From assembly GCF_001655055.1 (NCBI RefSeq), contig NZ_LXEW01000053.1, positions 1-49,425 on the forward strand: a stretch of 49,425 nt of DNA, read 5' to 3'. Every line of letters starts with the position of its first letter. Position 1 is the stretch's first letter. This DNA is from Providencia heimbachae ATCC 35613 (GTDB taxonomy: Bacteria; Pseudomonadota; Gammaproteobacteria; Enterobacterales; Enterobacteriaceae). Below are positions 1 through 12,261 of this stretch, in pieces. The position numbers and the translations under genes are program-made. The notes beneath the pieces are model-generated. The model worked only from the letters and a program-made list of their open reading frames with translations. It did not search any database and had not been told where the DNA came from.

Positions 1-100
1 TTAAAAATATGCACTGATTAACAGCAAAGCTGATTTGAAACAATAATTGATAATGTGATCTTTCCCATAATATGAATATTAATATTAAGGGGGATGGAGT

Positions 101-1339
101 ATGGACAAACTCTTGGAGCGGTTTTTTGAATATACTGCTTTTGATACGCAATCAAAACTGAATGCAAAAACAGTACCTAGCAGCAGTGGCCAGCTAAAAT
201 TTGCCCGTGCGTTAGCTAAAGAACTTAGTGAATTAGGTTTTGAGAAGGTAACGCTCACTGACCAAGGTTGCTTGATGGCCGCTTTGCCATCCAATGTTGA
301 CTGGGATGTACCTTCTATTGGCTTTATTTCTCATCTCGATACAGCGCCTGATTATTCAGGTAAAAATGTTTGCCCGCAAATATTAGAAAATTACCGAGGT
401 GGTGATATCGCTTTAGGTATTGGTGATGAAGTCCTGTCACCAGTCATGTTCCCCATTTTGCATGAAATGATTGGAAAAACACTGATCATGACTGATGGGA
501 AAACCCTGTTAGGGGCGGATGATAAAGCCGGTATTGCAGAAATAATTACCGCATTAGTTCGTTTAAAAGAGAATCAAATTCCCCATGGGAAAATTTGCCT
601 CGCATTTACGCCGGATGAAGAGATAGGGCGTGGTGCTCGGCATATCGATTTTAAAGAATTTGATGCACTTTGGGCATATACCGTTGATGGTGGTGGTGTC
701 GGAGAGTTGGAGTATGAAAACTTTAATGCTGCCAATGTCTCGATTAAAATTGTTGGGAACAATACACATCCAGGAAAAGCCAAGGGGATTATGGTTAATG
801 CGTTGGCTTTAGCTAGCCGTATTCATGGAATGCTACCCGAAAATGAAACGCCTGAAAATACAGATGGATATGAAGGTTTTTATCACTTAACATCCATTAA
901 AGGTACTGTCGAAAAAGCAGAAATGAATTATATTCTGCGTGATTTTGACCTTAATGGTTTCGAAGCAAGAAAGAAAAATATTATTCGTATCGCAGAGAAG
1001 GTGGGTGAGGGGTTACACCCGAGTTGTTATATCGAGCTGACGCTAGACGATACTTATTACAATATGCATAAAGAAGTGATGAAGTTCCCCCATGTAGTTG
1101 AATTGGCAAAACAAGCGATGATTGATTGTGGTATTGAGCCTATTGTACAGCCTATTCGTGGTGGAACTGATGGCGCTCAACTTTCTTACCGTGGTTTACC
1201 TTGCCCAAATATTTTTACGGGTGGATATAACTTCCACAGTAAGCATGAATTTATTACCTATGAAGGAATGGAGCAGGCTGTTAGTGTCATCATGCGAATT
1301 GCAGAGCTCACTGCGATCCATGCACAAAAAAATCAGTAA
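101..1339 (+). CDS. pepT: Peptidase T (tripeptide aminopeptidase)
   Basis: M20B-family zinc aminopeptidase that removes the N-terminal residue of tripeptides in the cytoplasm. The 412-residue length fits the family. Visible metal and catalytic motifs are SHLDTAPD near residue 77, GADDKAG near 139, DEEIGRG near 173 and the C-terminal HSKHEF motif. The start is supported by a purine-rich ribosome site (GGGGATGGAG) just upstream. It is monocistronic and convergent with roxA, with a shared hairpin between them. Anaerobic FNR control is known in Salmonella, but I could not identify a site here. Confidence 0.97.
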   Translation: MDKLLERFFEYTAFDTQSKLNAKTVPSSSGQLKFARALAKELSELGFEKVTLTDQGCLMAALPSNVDWDVPSIGFISHLDTAPDYSGKNVCPQILENYRGGDIALGIGDEVLSPVMFPILHEMIGKTLIMTDGKTLLGADDKAGIAEIITALVRLKENQIPHGKICLAFTPDEEIGRGARHIDFKEFDALWAYTVDGGGVGELEYENFNAANVSIKIVGNNTHPGKAKGIMVNALALASRIHGMLPENETPENTDGYEGFYHLTSIKGTVEKAEMNYILRDFDLNGFEARKKNIIRIAEKVGEGLHPSCYIELTLDDTYYNMHKEVMKFPHVVELAKQAMIDCGIEPIVQPIRGGTDGAQLSYRGLPCPNIFTGGYNFHSKHEFITYEGMEQAVSVIMRIAELTAIHAQKNQ

Positions 1340-1365
1340 TGACTAATTTAACAAGTAGATAAAAA

Positions 1366-1401
1366 TAAAAATGCCCCACTCAAAAAAATTGTTTGGGGCA
1401 T
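1366..1401 (-). terminator. Intrinsic terminator of roxA, shared with pepT
   Basis: Inverted repeat ATGCCCC (1371-1377) and GGGGCAT (1395-1401) between two convergent genes. Read leftward, the stem is followed by TTTTTATTTTT, a good tail for the roxA transcript. The rightward tail is poorer. Confidence 0.75.
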
Positions 1402-1432
1402 TGATTTATCAGGCTAATGAACAATTAAAAAT

Positions 1433-2557
1433 TTAATCGTCAAAATACCAATAGCCGTTATTAATTAGAGCGGTGATTAATGCAATGAAATTCACATCAT
1501 CAATAGCTTCACCTAAAGTTTCACTATTCACTGAGTCAAAACGACATAAGCTATCTGCGGCTTCATAGCATTTGGTTTCTAAGCATTCACCATTGACAAA
1601 GAACTGATCGCCAACACGTAATGCTCTTAATCCATTGAGTTTATGCAATGTTTCTTGCTGGGATTTCAGCAAGTCATAAATCTCATTTTGCTCATAAGGT
1701 GGTTCAGGTGGTGCTATATCTAATTCATGGCGCGATTGAGAAATATATTCGCCTAACCATTTGCGGAATACATCAGGATCATTAATTAATGACTCCATCA
1801 TTTCACGCAGTTTTATTTGCTCACCTTGCAATATTTCTGCTGGGTTATCTCTAAATGAAAGGTCAGGGTCGCTGTAGCGGTAACTGCCTAAATCATTTGA
1901 AATCAAATGGTCAGCAAAGCTACTGATAAGCTCGCGGGCATTTGGTGCGCGAAAACCGACTGAATAGTTAAGGGAAGGTTCAATCGCATAGCCTTCATGA
2001 GGGAATCCCGGTGGAATATAAAGAATATCGCCGGGTTCCATCTCTTCATCGATGATGGCATCGAAAGGATGGACTTGTAAAAGATCAGGATGAGGGCAAT
2101 GTTGTTTCATCGGGATTTTTTCCCCAACACGCCAATGACGACGACCTTCACCTTGGATAATAAAGACATCATATTGATCAAGATGCGGTCCTACACCACC
2201 ACCGGGAACGGAATAGGAGATCATCAAATCATCCATGCGCCAGTCGGAGAGCACTCTAAATGGCTTCATCAGCGCTGAACTTGGGTGATGCCAGTGGTCG
2301 ACAGCTTGAACGAGGATAGACCAGTTTTCTTCGCCTAAGTGCTCATAACTTTCAAATGGACCATGACCTACTTGCCATAGGCCTTCTTTGTGGCTGACTA
2401 AACGGCTATCAACCTCATCTTCCATCGCAAGTCCCGCAAGTTCATCGGGAGAGATAGGATCAATAAAATTTGTAAAGCCCTGTTTAATGAGCAGAGGTCG
2501 TTTCTGCCAATGACTGTCCAGAAAGCTTTGCCAGTCGAGATTCAGTTTATAATCCAT
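1433..2557 (-). CDS. roxA: Ribosomal protein uL16 arginine 3-hydroxylase (JmjC oxygenase)
   Basis: 374-residue homologue of E. coli YcfD/RoxA, a 2-oxoglutarate/Fe(II) dioxygenase that hydroxylates an arginine of ribosomal protein L16. The JmjC core shows the HxD metal motif in GVGPHLDQYD and a distal histidine in PGFPHEGYAI. A C-terminal winged-helix-like dimer region follows. It lies downstream of phoQ on the same strand with an 88-bp gap, the same order as in E. coli. Confidence 0.95.
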   Translation of the reverse strand: MDYKLNLDWQSFLDSHWQKRPLLIKQGFTNFIDPISPDELAGLAMEDEVDSRLVSHKEGLWQVGHGPFESYEHLGEENWSILVQAVDHWHHPSSALMKPFRVLSDWRMDDLMISYSVPGGGVGPHLDQYDVFIIQGEGRRHWRVGEKIPMKQHCPHPDLLQVHPFDAIIDEEMEPGDILYIPPGFPHEGYAIEPSLNYSVGFRAPNARELISSFADHLISNDLGSYRYSDPDLSFRDNPAEILQGEQIKLREMMESLINDPDVFRKWLGEYISQSRHELDIAPPEPPYEQNEIYDLLKSQQETLHKLNGLRALRVGDQFFVNGECLETKCYEAADSLCRFDSVNSETLGEAIDDVNFIALITALINNGYWYFDD

Positions 2558-2645
2558 CTTATTGTCCCTAGTAAGAAAACACTTCTTAAATAGTATACCG
2601 GAAATAGGCCTTGGTGTAGGGTTTAAATGGCTTGCGTGTCACAGA

Positions 2646-4112
2646 TTAGCTATCTTCAATCACTGCTTGGTGCTTAAATGTCACCATAACGCGAGCCCCG
2701 CCGAGTGGGCTATCGTTAATGCAGATTTCGCCATCATATTGGTCGATAATATCAACGGCAATTGATAGCCCTAAGCCTTGTCCGGGTCTTAAGGTATCTG
2801 CGCGTTGTCCACGGACGAAAATAACGCTACGTTTACTTTCGGGTACACCAGGGCCATCATCATCAACAATGAGTGTTAAACTATCTTGCCCTACGTGAGC
2901 GGTGACTTCGACAAACTCAAGGCAGTATTTACAAGCATTTTCCATCACATTTCCCATGACTTCCATAAAGTCATTCGGTTGACCTAGCCATGTGATTTCA
3001 GGAGAGATATCAACGGTGATTGAGACACCTTTATGCTGATAAACTTTATGTAGCGCACTCGATAAGCTATCAATAACAGAGGGCACTGATGAAATTTCGC
3101 GGAGCATCAAATTTTCATCCCCTTGCGTTGATGCTCGGTGCAAGTAATAGCCTACCTGCTGAGAAATTCGTCCGATTTGTTCAAGCATGATAGGTTCAGC
3201 TTGCTCAATATTCATTTGTTTGCCTGAGCGTAATAATCTGAGCGTAGATTGCAAAACCGCTAACGGTGTTTTCAAGCTATGAGTTAAGTCAGACAAAGTT
3301 GTACGGTATTTACTGTAGCGTTTACGCTCATTAGTGAGCAGAATATTAAGATTACGTACCAACCCCCTAAGTTCGGAGGGGGGATTTTCATCTAATGTGT
3401 CGCGTTCACCATTTTCAAGGCTACTTAATTGGGAAACTAACGATTTTATGGGGCGTAAACTCCAATATGCTGCCAGCCATAATAGTGGGATAACCAAAAT
3501 AAGATTAGCCAGTAGCACATAGCCAAACCATTCCCAGACTAAACCCGTTTTTTGTAAATCTTGAGGAAGCGTATCGACCACAACGATAGTTAAAGGTGGA
3601 AGATTTTCACTTTTACTGTATTGATTAACAGAAACGGAGTGAGTGAGAGGTTCATCGTCATTACTCATATCATCGAGCTTGTTATTGTATTCAGGATTAT
3701 CATCAAGGAGTTGACGAGTCTCTCTGATGTCAGTGTCTATCTCATATAATCCTTCTTTTTTAAGCCAATCAGCGCGAATTAATTGCTCAACATTGGGAAC
3801 ATCACGCTGTCGCCAAAGTGCTTTTCCATGGTTATCATAAATGATCACCAACGTGGGATTGTTTAAGGTAAAGTTAGGTGGAACACGAATATCAATTTTG
3901 TTATTTTGCCACTGCGCTAGGCTGTAAATTAAATTACTTTGGCTGCGCAGTAGCGTATAGGTTGTTTTATCGAAGCTAATAAGATACCCAAGTATAGCGA
4001 CAATGCCATACGATAAGGTAAGAGCTAGGATCACCGCAGACGTCGCACATAAAAAACGCGCACGTAGCGAGAGCGGTTTAAACTTAGATTTACGCGGCCA
4101 CATATTAGCCAT
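2646..4112 (-). CDS. phoQ: Sensor histidine kinase PhoQ
   Basis: 488-residue inner-membrane sensor of low Mg2+, acid pH and cationic peptides that phosphorylates PhoP. A first membrane helix lies near residues 22-45. A periplasmic sensor domain follows, with an acidic stretch (DDMSNDDEP) that matches the divalent-cation patch. The second helix is near 192-215, then HAMP, the HisKA motif LTHSLKTPL with the phospho-accepting His, and HATPase motifs (N box ENACKY, DDDGPGV, GQGLGLS). It overlaps phoP by 8 bp, so the two are translationally coupled. Confidence 0.96.
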   Translation of the reverse strand: MANMWPRKSKFKPLSLRARFLCATSAVILALTLSYGIVAILGYLISFDKTTYTLLRSQSNLIYSLAQWQNNKIDIRVPPNFTLNNPTLVIIYDNHGKALWRQRDVPNVEQLIRADWLKKEGLYEIDTDIRETRQLLDDNPEYNNKLDDMSNDDEPLTHSVSVNQYSKSENLPPLTIVVVDTLPQDLQKTGLVWEWFGYVLLANLILVIPLLWLAAYWSLRPIKSLVSQLSSLENGERDTLDENPPSELRGLVRNLNILLTNERKRYSKYRTTLSDLTHSLKTPLAVLQSTLRLLRSGKQMNIEQAEPIMLEQIGRISQQVGYYLHRASTQGDENLMLREISSVPSVIDSLSSALHKVYQHKGVSITVDISPEITWLGQPNDFMEVMGNVMENACKYCLEFVEVTAHVGQDSLTLIVDDDGPGVPESKRSVIFVRGQRADTLRPGQGLGLSIAVDIIDQYDGEICINDSPLGGARVMVTFKHQAVIEDS

Positions 4113-4779
4113 TCACATCGAAGCGATAGCCTTGACCACGAACAGTGACAATGACATCATCACTATGAAATTGTTGAATTTTTTTACGCGGTCGCCCCAT
4201 TAAAACATCAATAGTATGACTTTCTCTTAATTCAGCATCTGGGTAAAGTTGGCGCATTAAAGAATCTTTACTGACGACTTTGCCGTTATTACGTAACAGT
4301 GTTTCGATAATGGTATATTCAAAGGCGGTAAGCTTGATTGCTTCACCATGAACAGTGAATTCTTTGCGTGATAAATCGATAATAAAATCGCCAAGCTCAA
4401 GGATTTGTGAGGCGAGACCGCTGTTTCTACGCATTAATGCCTGCATCCGTGCGACGAGCTCTTCTAACTGAAAGGGTTTAGTTACGTAATCGTCAGCACC
4501 ACTATTTAAAACTTGAACTTTCTCTTGCCAACTTTCACGGGCAGTCAACACTAAAATAGGAATATTGACATGTAGATTACGCCAGCGTTTTATCATTGAT
4601 AAACCATCTTCATCAGGTAAACCAAGATCGACAACAGCAATATCAGGGCAGCTTTCATTGAGAAAGTAATCTGCTTCTTTTGCGTCTTCAGCAGAATCAA
4701 CTTGATGACCGAGTTCTTTAAGTTGAACGGTTAGGTGGTGGCGAAGTAAAGCATTGTCTTCGACGATAAGAATACGCAT
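4105..4779 (-). CDS. phoP: Response regulator PhoP
   Basis: 224-residue OmpR/PhoB-type regulator. The receiver domain shows the acidic pocket (VEDN), the phosphorylated Asp in [11 protein letters not shown] and the conserved Lys in DYVTKPF. The C-terminal winged helix ends in [10 protein letters not shown]. It controls Mg2+ transport, acid-response and envelope-modification genes in relatives. A PhoP-box-like direct repeat lies about 100 bp upstream, which suggests autoregulation. Confidence 0.97.
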   Translation of the reverse strand: MRILIVEDNALLRHHLTVQLKELGHQVDSAEDAKEADYFLNESCPDIAVVDLGLPDEDGLSMIKRWRNLHVNIPILVLTARESWQEKVQVLNSGADDYVTKPFQLEELVARMQALMRRNSGLASQILELGDFIIDLSRKEFTVHGEAIKLTAFEYTIIETLLRNNGKVVSKDSLMRQLYPDAELRESHTIDVLMGRPRKKIQQFHSDDVIVTVRGQGYRFDVNG

Positions 4780-4879
4780 CTGAAAACCTCATATTGAGAA
4801 GAAACAGCAAGCCGATAGGCTATATTAGCACTTGAAACGCTATGGTAAAAAGAGAAGCGTACAGCGGCAAGTGATTAAG

Positions 4880-4896
4880 TAAACATAAACCAAACA
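4880..4896 (-). promoter_or_regulatory. Candidate PhoP box upstream of phoP
   Basis: On the minus strand the hexamers TGTTTG and TGTTTA are separated by exactly 5 bp, matching the known PhoP direct-repeat consensus (G/T)GTTTA-N5-(G/T)GTTTA. Position and orientation suit control of phoPQ. Apart from this site and the purB terminator, I see nothing in the 4780-5088 gap. Confidence 0.6.
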
Positions 4897-5040
4897 AATC
4901 GTAAAAATCATTAAGATAACAGCTTCATATTAGCCAGTTAAGTGATTAATCAATGTGATATTAAGATGGTTTAAACGATTTTGATTATATATAAACTCAA
5001 TAAACGAGGAGTAAAGAATCGATAATAAATATTTATGGTG

Positions 5041-5067
5041 TAAAAAAGGCGACTATTAAGCCGCCTT
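5041..5067 (-). terminator. Intrinsic terminator of the purB operon
   Basis: Stem AAGGCG (5046-5051) and CGCCTT (5062-5067) with a 10-nt loop. Read leftward it ends in a T run. It lies about 20 bp beyond the purB stop codon. Confidence 0.8.
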
Positions 5068-5088
5068 AATCATGCAGAGAACTTATAA

Positions 5089-7103
<2,015 letters not shown>

Positions 7104-7105
7104 AT

Positions 7106-8227
7106 CTACTCCTGAATACGGGCTTCAATAATTCCGCCGCCGAGGCAAACGTCATCGATATAAAATACCGCAGATTGTCCTGGGGTAACAGCAGCAATGG
7201 GATAATCAAAACGGACTTCAATTCTATCTTCACTTAATGGCGTGACAGTACAGGGGATATCTGCTTGGCGATAACGTGTTTTGACAACGCAGCGTAGTGA
7301 CTGTGCCAGTGTTTTTCTATCAACCCAATGAAGTTGTTGTGCGATTAAGCCAACGGACATTAGGCGCGGGTGCTCATGGCCTTGCGCGACGATAAGAACG
7401 TTGTTTTCAACGTCTTTATCAACGACATACCAAGGATCCTCAGACCCTTCTTTTGTTCCGCCGATCCCTAAACCTTTACGTTGACCTAAAGTGTGATACA
7501 TCAACCCTTCATGTTGGCCAATGGTTTCACCATCTACGGTTATAATTGGGCCTGGTTGAGCAGGTAAATAGCGGCCTAAGAAATCACGAAATTTACGTTC
7601 GCCAATAAAGCAAATACCCGTTGAGTCTTTTTTCTTTGCCGTAATTAAACCAATTTCTTCTGCAATACGGCGAACTTCTGGTTTCTCGAGCTCACCAACA
7701 GGGAAGAGGCTTTTGGATACTTGTTCATGACTCAGTGTATAAAGAAAATAGCTTTGGTCTTTATTGCCATCTAGACCGCGTAGAAGCTGGCTTTTTCCAT
7801 TAACATCACGGCGTCGGACATAGTGGCCGGTGGCAATATAGTCTGCACCGAGATCTTCGGCTGCAAACTCTAAGAATGCTTTGAATTTAATTTCTTTGTT
7901 GCATAAGATATCAGGGTTTGGTGTGCGACCTGCTTTATATTCGGATAAAAAATGTTCGAAAACATTATCCCAATACTCAGCCGCGAAATTAATGGTATGA
8001 AGTTCGATACCTAACTTATCACAAACAGATTGTGCATCGGCAAGATCAGTCGCAGCAGAGCAATATTCCGCATCGTCATCTTCTTCCCAGTTCTTCATAA
8101 ACAGACCAACAACCTGATAGCCTTGCTGCTTGAGCAGGTAAGCAGAAACGGATGAATCAACACCACCGGACATACCGACGATGACTTTTTTTAGGCTGTT
8201 AACTGACACGGTACTGTTATCTGACAT
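7106..8227 (-). CDS. mnmA: tRNA-specific 2-thiouridylase MnmA
   Basis: 373-residue enzyme that makes s2U34 in Lys, Glu and Gln tRNAs. The N-terminal PP-loop [15 protein letters not shown] binds ATP. The two catalytic cysteines are visible in [12 protein letters not shown] and [11 protein letters not shown]. First gene of the mnmA-hflD-purB run. About 150 bp of non-coding sequence separate it from nudJ upstream. Confidence 0.97.
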   Translation of the reverse strand: MSDNSTVSVNSLKKVIVGMSGGVDSSVSAYLLKQQGYQVVGLFMKNWEEDDDAEYCSAATDLADAQSVCDKLGIELHTINFAAEYWDNVFEHFLSEYKAGRTPNPDILCNKEIKFKAFLEFAAEDLGADYIATGHYVRRRDVNGKSQLLRGLDGNKDQSYFLYTLSHEQVSKSLFPVGELEKPEVRRIAEEIGLITAKKKDSTGICFIGERKFRDFLGRYLPAQPGPIITVDGETIGQHEGLMYHTLGQRKGLGIGGTKEGSEDPWYVVDKDVENNVLIVAQGHEHPRLMSVGLIAQQLHWVDRKTLAQSLRCVVKTRYRQADIPCTVTPLSEDRIEVRFDYPIAAVTPGQSAVFYIDDVCLGGGIIEARIQE

Positions 8228-8379
8228 GGAAATAGTCTCAATGCGGAAAAATCAAGCCCCATACTTTAGCATGTTGTACCCTTGTTACACCAGCGCTAGA
8301 GGGAATATTCTTGGCCTAGTTTTGCTCTATTTTCCCTGTCAACCATGTACTTCTGCGATAAACAGGGATAAAAGAAAGT

Positions 8380-8832
8380 TTAATGATCAAAAATGTGCCC
8401 ATATGTGGAAAGCATATCCAGAGGATAGGTGATATTTTCTTGAAAACAAAGAATGCTTTGGGCAACAAGTGGGGAGCGTAAATTATTGCTCTCAAGAATA
8501 TCTTGGGCGCTTACCCAGTGACAACATGTGATATCACTGTCTTGAGGCGATGTTTCACAAGGCGCAGGGAGCTCGAGTGAAAATAAAAATCGGATAAACG
8601 GCGTGTTATCGGGGGCTATCCATTGATGTATTTTGAGCAGTTTTTGAGGAGTAGCGTGGATCCCTGTTTCTTCAAAAAGTTCACGCTCTGCCGCTTGTAA
8701 TAAACTTTCATTTGCCTCTAAATGCCCAGCTGGCTGGTTCCAAGTCGGTTTTCCGTTAACCCACTCTTCAACGACTAAAAATTTTTCTTGAGTATGCACT
8801 ATTGTTGCGACGGTAATATTGGGTCTAAACAA
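8380..8832 (-). CDS. nudJ: Nudix phosphatase NudJ
   Basis: 150-residue Nudix hydrolase. The Nudix box runs from [16 protein letters not shown] to LFEETG (about residues 37-59). E. coli NudJ hydrolyses HMP-PP and nucleoside tri- and diphosphates. It overlaps the 3' end of rluE by 8 bp, so the two are co-transcribed. Confidence 0.94.
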   Translation of the reverse strand: MFRPNITVATIVHTQEKFLVVEEWVNGKPTWNQPAGHLEANESLLQAAERELFEETGIHATPQKLLKIHQWIAPDNTPFIRFLFSLELPAPCETSPQDSDITCCHWVSAQDILESNNLRSPLVAQSILCFQENITYPLDMLSTYGHIFDH

Positions 8833-9466
8833 AGCTTACCTCCATCCATTCACCAAGCGCTAAACTTCCTAAATTAAACTCACCTACTTGATATCGAACC
8901 AACCTTAGCGTAGGAAAACCGATATTGGCAGTCATTCGGCGAACTTGTCGATTTTTTCCTTCATATAACGTAATTTTAAGCCAACTAGTGGGTTTGTTTT
9001 TACGTTCTCTTATAGGAGGAGTTCTAGGCCACAACCAACTAGGCTCTGTGACTAATTCAATACCCGCTGGCAGAGTAGGTCCATCATTTAATGTTAATCC
9101 CTGACGAAATTTTAAAAGCGCTGCCTCATCAGGAATACCTTCCACTTGAGCATAGTATACTTTTCCCGTTTGTTTTTGTGGTTGAGTTAAACGGGCTTGT
9201 AATTTTCCATCGTTAGTTAAGATGAGCAGACCTTCGCTATCTCTATCCAATCGACCAGCAGCATAGACATCACTGATTGGAATATAATTTTTAAGCGTGT
9301 CACGACCTTGTTCGTCGGTAAATTGAGGGAGTACATCGTAAGGCTTATTAAATAAAATGATTTTGCTTTGCATTGGTGGTTTGCGAGTTGATCGTATCTT
9401 TGAGTGTGATGTAGCTAATCCAGCTTTGTGCTGAGGAGCGGCTAATTTAGTGTTTGGCTTTGCCAT
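8825..9466 (-). CDS. rluE: 23S rRNA pseudouridine synthase RluE
   Basis: 213 residues, RsuA-type pseudouridine synthase; E. coli RluE modifies U2457 of 23S rRNA. The catalytic Asp lies in [15 protein letters not shown], and [10 protein letters not shown] is the second signature. A basic, low-complexity N-terminal extension of about 30 residues precedes the core; a later start near [13 protein letters not shown] is possible. Confidence 0.94.
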   Translation of the reverse strand: MAKPNTKLAAPQHKAGLATSHSKIRSTRKPPMQSKIILFNKPYDVLPQFTDEQGRDTLKNYIPISDVYAAGRLDRDSEGLLILTNDGKLQARLTQPQKQTGKVYYAQVEGIPDEAALLKFRQGLTLNDGPTLPAGIELVTEPSWLWPRTPPIRERKNKPTSWLKITLYEGKNRQVRRMTANIGFPTLRLVRYQVGEFNLGSLALGEWMEVSFV

Positions 9467-9523
9467 AATGACCTAGTGATTTAGCTAACAAGTAACTTGT
9501 TATTTATTAAAATTTATTTTATG

Positions 9524-9603
9524 CCCCCTAGTTTAGGTGATTTAAGGATTAAAACCTAGGGGGTGCAATAATAACAGCTCAGCAAAATAGCGTTATTATT
9601 GCA
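9524..9603. repeat. Two adjacent inverted repeats downstream of the 222-residue gene
   Basis: First repeat: CCCCCTAG (9524-9531) and CTAGGGGG (9556-9563). It abuts a second, perfect 12-bp repeat TGCAATAATAAC (9564-9575) and GTTATTATTGCA (9592-9603). Together they fill the gap between this gene and rluE. The second starts 6 bp after the stop codon and may act as a terminator or mRNA-stabilising hairpin, although no clear T run follows. Confidence 0.6.
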
Positions 9604-9609
9604 ATAAAT

Positions 9610-10278
9610 TTATGCTATTTCTAATTGGTTATCTAATTGATCAATAAATAGTTGAAAGGCTTGAAAACTGTTCTCAATAAGTTTTGCGGAGTATTGGTGT
9701 TCGTCATAACTGAAATCAAGTGTATCTATAAGATCGTACTCACTGCCCATCGCATGGCCCGATTCATGACTTAAATGCAAGTCACCACAAAATTTAAGAT
9801 TAAAATTAGAACCTTGGACTAATTCTTTTAAAAATGAAAACATCACATTTCCGGTCGCTTCCATGACCTCAATTATGACGAGACGAAATTTAGCGGGCTG
9901 ATTTGACAACATGGCTACCAAATCGTAAGTCAACTTTCGACTAGGGGCTAACTGTTCAGACCAAAGAAATTCAAGTGTATCACTGAGTGGCAGTACATGA
10001 TTTAAGCCTAACTCACGTAAGTCATGGATAAACCATGGCCAGTGGTTTGCGTCTTCATGGGCATGAGTATTAACGGCATCTTCTAAAACACCATTGGGTT
10101 CAATAAAAGGAAGGGTAAATTTATTTAAATCGCCAAAACCCATAATAAAGAAAGACATATTAGGTAAAAAACAGAGTTTCTTATCGACAGATGATAGAGA
10201 TGAATTCTCTTGAGAAAAAAAAGGATGCTGAGAAAAATTATATTTATGCTCATTAATTAAGGACGATATACTATTCAT
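9610..10278 (-). CDS. Unassigned protein, possibly heme-oxygenase-like
   Basis: 222 residues, no signal peptide or membrane helix. The segment THAHEDANHWPWFIHDLREL (about residues 72-91) and a later HESGHAMGSE give His and acidic residues spaced as in helical heme-oxygenase-like diiron proteins. That is a pattern-level resemblance, not a firm family call. It lies between the rluE cluster and icd. Not recognised as part of the standard E. coli order at this locus, so it may be lineage-specific. Confidence 0.7.
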   Translation of the reverse strand: MNSISSLINEHKYNFSQHPFFSQENSSLSSVDKKLCFLPNMSFFIMGFGDLNKFTLPFIEPNGVLEDAVNTHAHEDANHWPWFIHDLRELGLNHVLPLSDTLEFLWSEQLAPSRKLTYDLVAMLSNQPAKFRLVIIEVMEATGNVMFSFLKELVQGSNFNLKFCGDLHLSHESGHAMGSEYDLIDTLDFSYDEHQYSAKLIENSFQAFQLFIDQLDNQLEIA

Positions 10279-10830
10279 TAAATAACCTATAATAGAGTTA
10301 AGATTTAAACTCTAAGCGTAATATATAATTTATCGCGAATAATTATCAAAATAAAATAGAAGAGAGATATTTAATGTTAAAGTTTATAAGAGATATTATT
10401 TATCATAATATTTTTCATTAAAAAATTATTTTTAATAAAAACTACAGATGTGAATTTTAATTAAAAACATTAAAATCATTTAAAACAAAAAAATCATTTT
10501 TTCATTTAAAAATAAGCACATAAATGAGTGTTGATATATTAATTTTGTGAGCAAAACGTATTTTTAATGCCTCATGCTCTGTTAGTATGAAAGTTATACA
10601 ATTATGAGATGCTTGTATTATAAATCATCAATATTATTACAAGGGAAGACCTCATTTTATCATTTATTAAGCAAGTATTGAAAATAATATTCATAGAATT
10701 AATTGTTTGATTTAAAAGTGATTGTACTTTTATTGTGTCGAAACTTATGGCGCGAATAGAGACGTTAAATGCGATCCCCATTGAAGCTTAGGCGAGTAAT
10801 CATTGGCGTTCGACTCAGATTGAAGTAATA
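10279..10830. other. AT-rich non-coding spacer upstream of icd
   Basis: Some 550 bp with very high A+T, especially 10310-10530, and no ORF with coding character. It probably holds upstream regulatory DNA for icd and the promoter of the leftward 222-residue gene. I could not assign specific binding sites. Confidence 0.5.
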
Positions 10831-10859
10831 TTGACAGGTCTCTTACAAAAAATTAACAA
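10831..10859 (+). promoter_or_regulatory. Candidate icd promoter
   Basis: Perfect -35 TTGACA (10831-10836), 17-bp spacer and a weak -10 TAACAA (10854-10859). It lies 30 bp before the start codon, ahead of the strong ribosome site AAAGGAGAGG. The weak -10 makes this tentative. Confidence 0.4.
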
Positions 10860-10888
10860 GCAAAATACGCAAGTGAAAGGAGAGGTTA

Positions 10889-12142
10889 ATGGAAAGCAAA
10901 GTAGTAGTTCCGGCAGAAGGCGCTAAAATCACCATTGATGCTAAAGGCAAACTAAACGTTCCGAACAACCCGATTATTCCTTATATTGAAGGTGACGGCA
11001 TTGGTGTCGATGTAACACCTGCAATGCTAAAGGTGGTTGATGCCGCAGTTAAGAAAGCTTATAACGGCGAACGCAAAATTTCTTGGATGGAAATCTACAC
11101 TGGCGAAAAATCTACGCAGTTGTATGGTAAAGATGTTTGGTTACCGCAAGAAACTCTCGATTTAATCCGTGATTACCGTGTTTCAATCAAAGGTCCTTTG
11201 ACCACTCCCGTTGGTGGTGGAATTCGTTCTCTGAACGTTGCACTTCGTCAGCAACTTGACCTCTACATCTGCTTACGCCCTGTACGCTACTACACAGGTA
11301 CACCAAGCCCAGTTAAACAACCTGAACTCACAGACATGATTATCTTCCGTGAAAACTCTGAAGATATTTATGCCGGTATTGAGTGGAAAGCAGGTTCTGC
11401 TGAAGCGGATAAAGTGATTAAATTCCTTCAAGATGAAATGGGTGTAACAAAAATCCGTTTCCCACAAGATTGTGGTATTGGTATCAAGCCTTGTTCAGAA
11501 GAAGGGACAAAACGTCTAGTTCGTGCGGCAATTGAATACGCAATTGATAATGACCGTGATTCAGTGACTTTAGTTCATAAAGGTAACATTATGAAATTCA
11601 CTGAAGGCGCATTTAAAGATTGGGGCTATCAATTAGCACAAGAAGAGTTTGGTGGCGAATTAATTGATGGCGGCCCTTGGGTTAAAATCAAAAACCCTAA
11701 AACGGGTAAAGATATCATTGTTAAAGATGTTATCGCTGATGCATTCCTACAGCAAATCCTTTTACGCCCAGCGGAATACGATGTTATTGCATGTATGAAT
11801 CTAAACGGCGACTACATCTCTGATGCGTTGGCTGCACAAGTTGGTGGTATCGGTATTGCACCGGGAGCTAACATTGGTTCTGAGTGTGCTCTATTTGAAG
11901 CCACGCATGGTACTGCACCAAAATATGCAGGTCAGGACAAAGTGAATCCAGGTTCAATTATCCTATCCGCAGAAATGATGTTACGTCACATGGGTTGGGT
12001 TGAAGCAGCTGACTTAATTGTTAAAGGTATGGAAGGCGCAATCGCGGCTAAAACTGTAACTTACGATTTTGAACGCCAGCTAGAAGGCGCTAAACTACTG
12101 AAATGTAGCGAATTCGGCGATGCAATGATTAAGCACATGTAA
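10889..12142 (+). CDS. icd: Isocitrate dehydrogenase (NADP+)
   Basis: 417 residues, the TCA-cycle enzyme that oxidatively decarboxylates isocitrate to 2-oxoglutarate. The phosphorylated serine loop RSLNVALRQ, the target of AceK in E. coli, is present, as are the NADP and substrate residues of the [12 protein letters not shown] region. The 3' end of icd is the classic integration site of lambdoid elements such as e14 and phage 21. Here int follows directly, and the C-terminus ([13 protein letters not shown]) is intact. Confidence 0.98.
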   Translation: MESKVVVPAEGAKITIDAKGKLNVPNNPIIPYIEGDGIGVDVTPAMLKVVDAAVKKAYNGERKISWMEIYTGEKSTQLYGKDVWLPQETLDLIRDYRVSIKGPLTTPVGGGIRSLNVALRQQLDLYICLRPVRYYTGTPSPVKQPELTDMIIFRENSEDIYAGIEWKAGSAEADKVIKFLQDEMGVTKIRFPQDCGIGIKPCSEEGTKRLVRAAIEYAIDNDRDSVTLVHKGNIMKFTEGAFKDWGYQLAQEEFGGELIDGGPWVKIKNPKTGKDIIVKDVIADAFLQQILLRPAEYDVIACMNLNGDYISDALAAQVGGIGIAPGANIGSECALFEATHGTAPKYAGQDKVNPGSIILSAEMMLRHMGWVEAADLIVKGMEGAIAAKTVTYDFERQLEGAKLLKCSEFGDAMIKHM

Positions 12143-12166
12143 TTAGTTGCATTGTGATATTAAAAA

Positions 12167-12196
12167 CGGGAGCCTAAAAACTCCCGCTTTATTTTG
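12167..12196 (+). terminator. icd terminator
   Basis: Stem CGGGAG (12167-12172) and CTCCCG (12181-12186), loop CCTAAAAA, tail CTTTATTTTG. It lies 25 bp after the icd stop codon. Confidence 0.8.
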
Positions 12197-12211
12197 TCTA
12201 GAAAAATTCTT

Positions 12212-12244
12212 CTGCAAAACTCCTGCAAAACTCTTCTGCAAAAC
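12212..12244. repeat. Three direct repeats CTGCAAAAC, candidate integrase arm sites
   Basis: CTGCAAAAC occurs at 12212-12220, 12223-12231 and 12236-12244. The spacings of 11 and 13 bp resemble the clustered P'1-P'2-P'3 arm-type sites of lambda attL. They lie between the icd 3' end and the end of int, exactly where the P' arm should be. The crossover core cannot be fixed without the right junction. Confidence 0.55.
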
Positions 12245-12261
12245 GGGCTACAAAATAAGCG

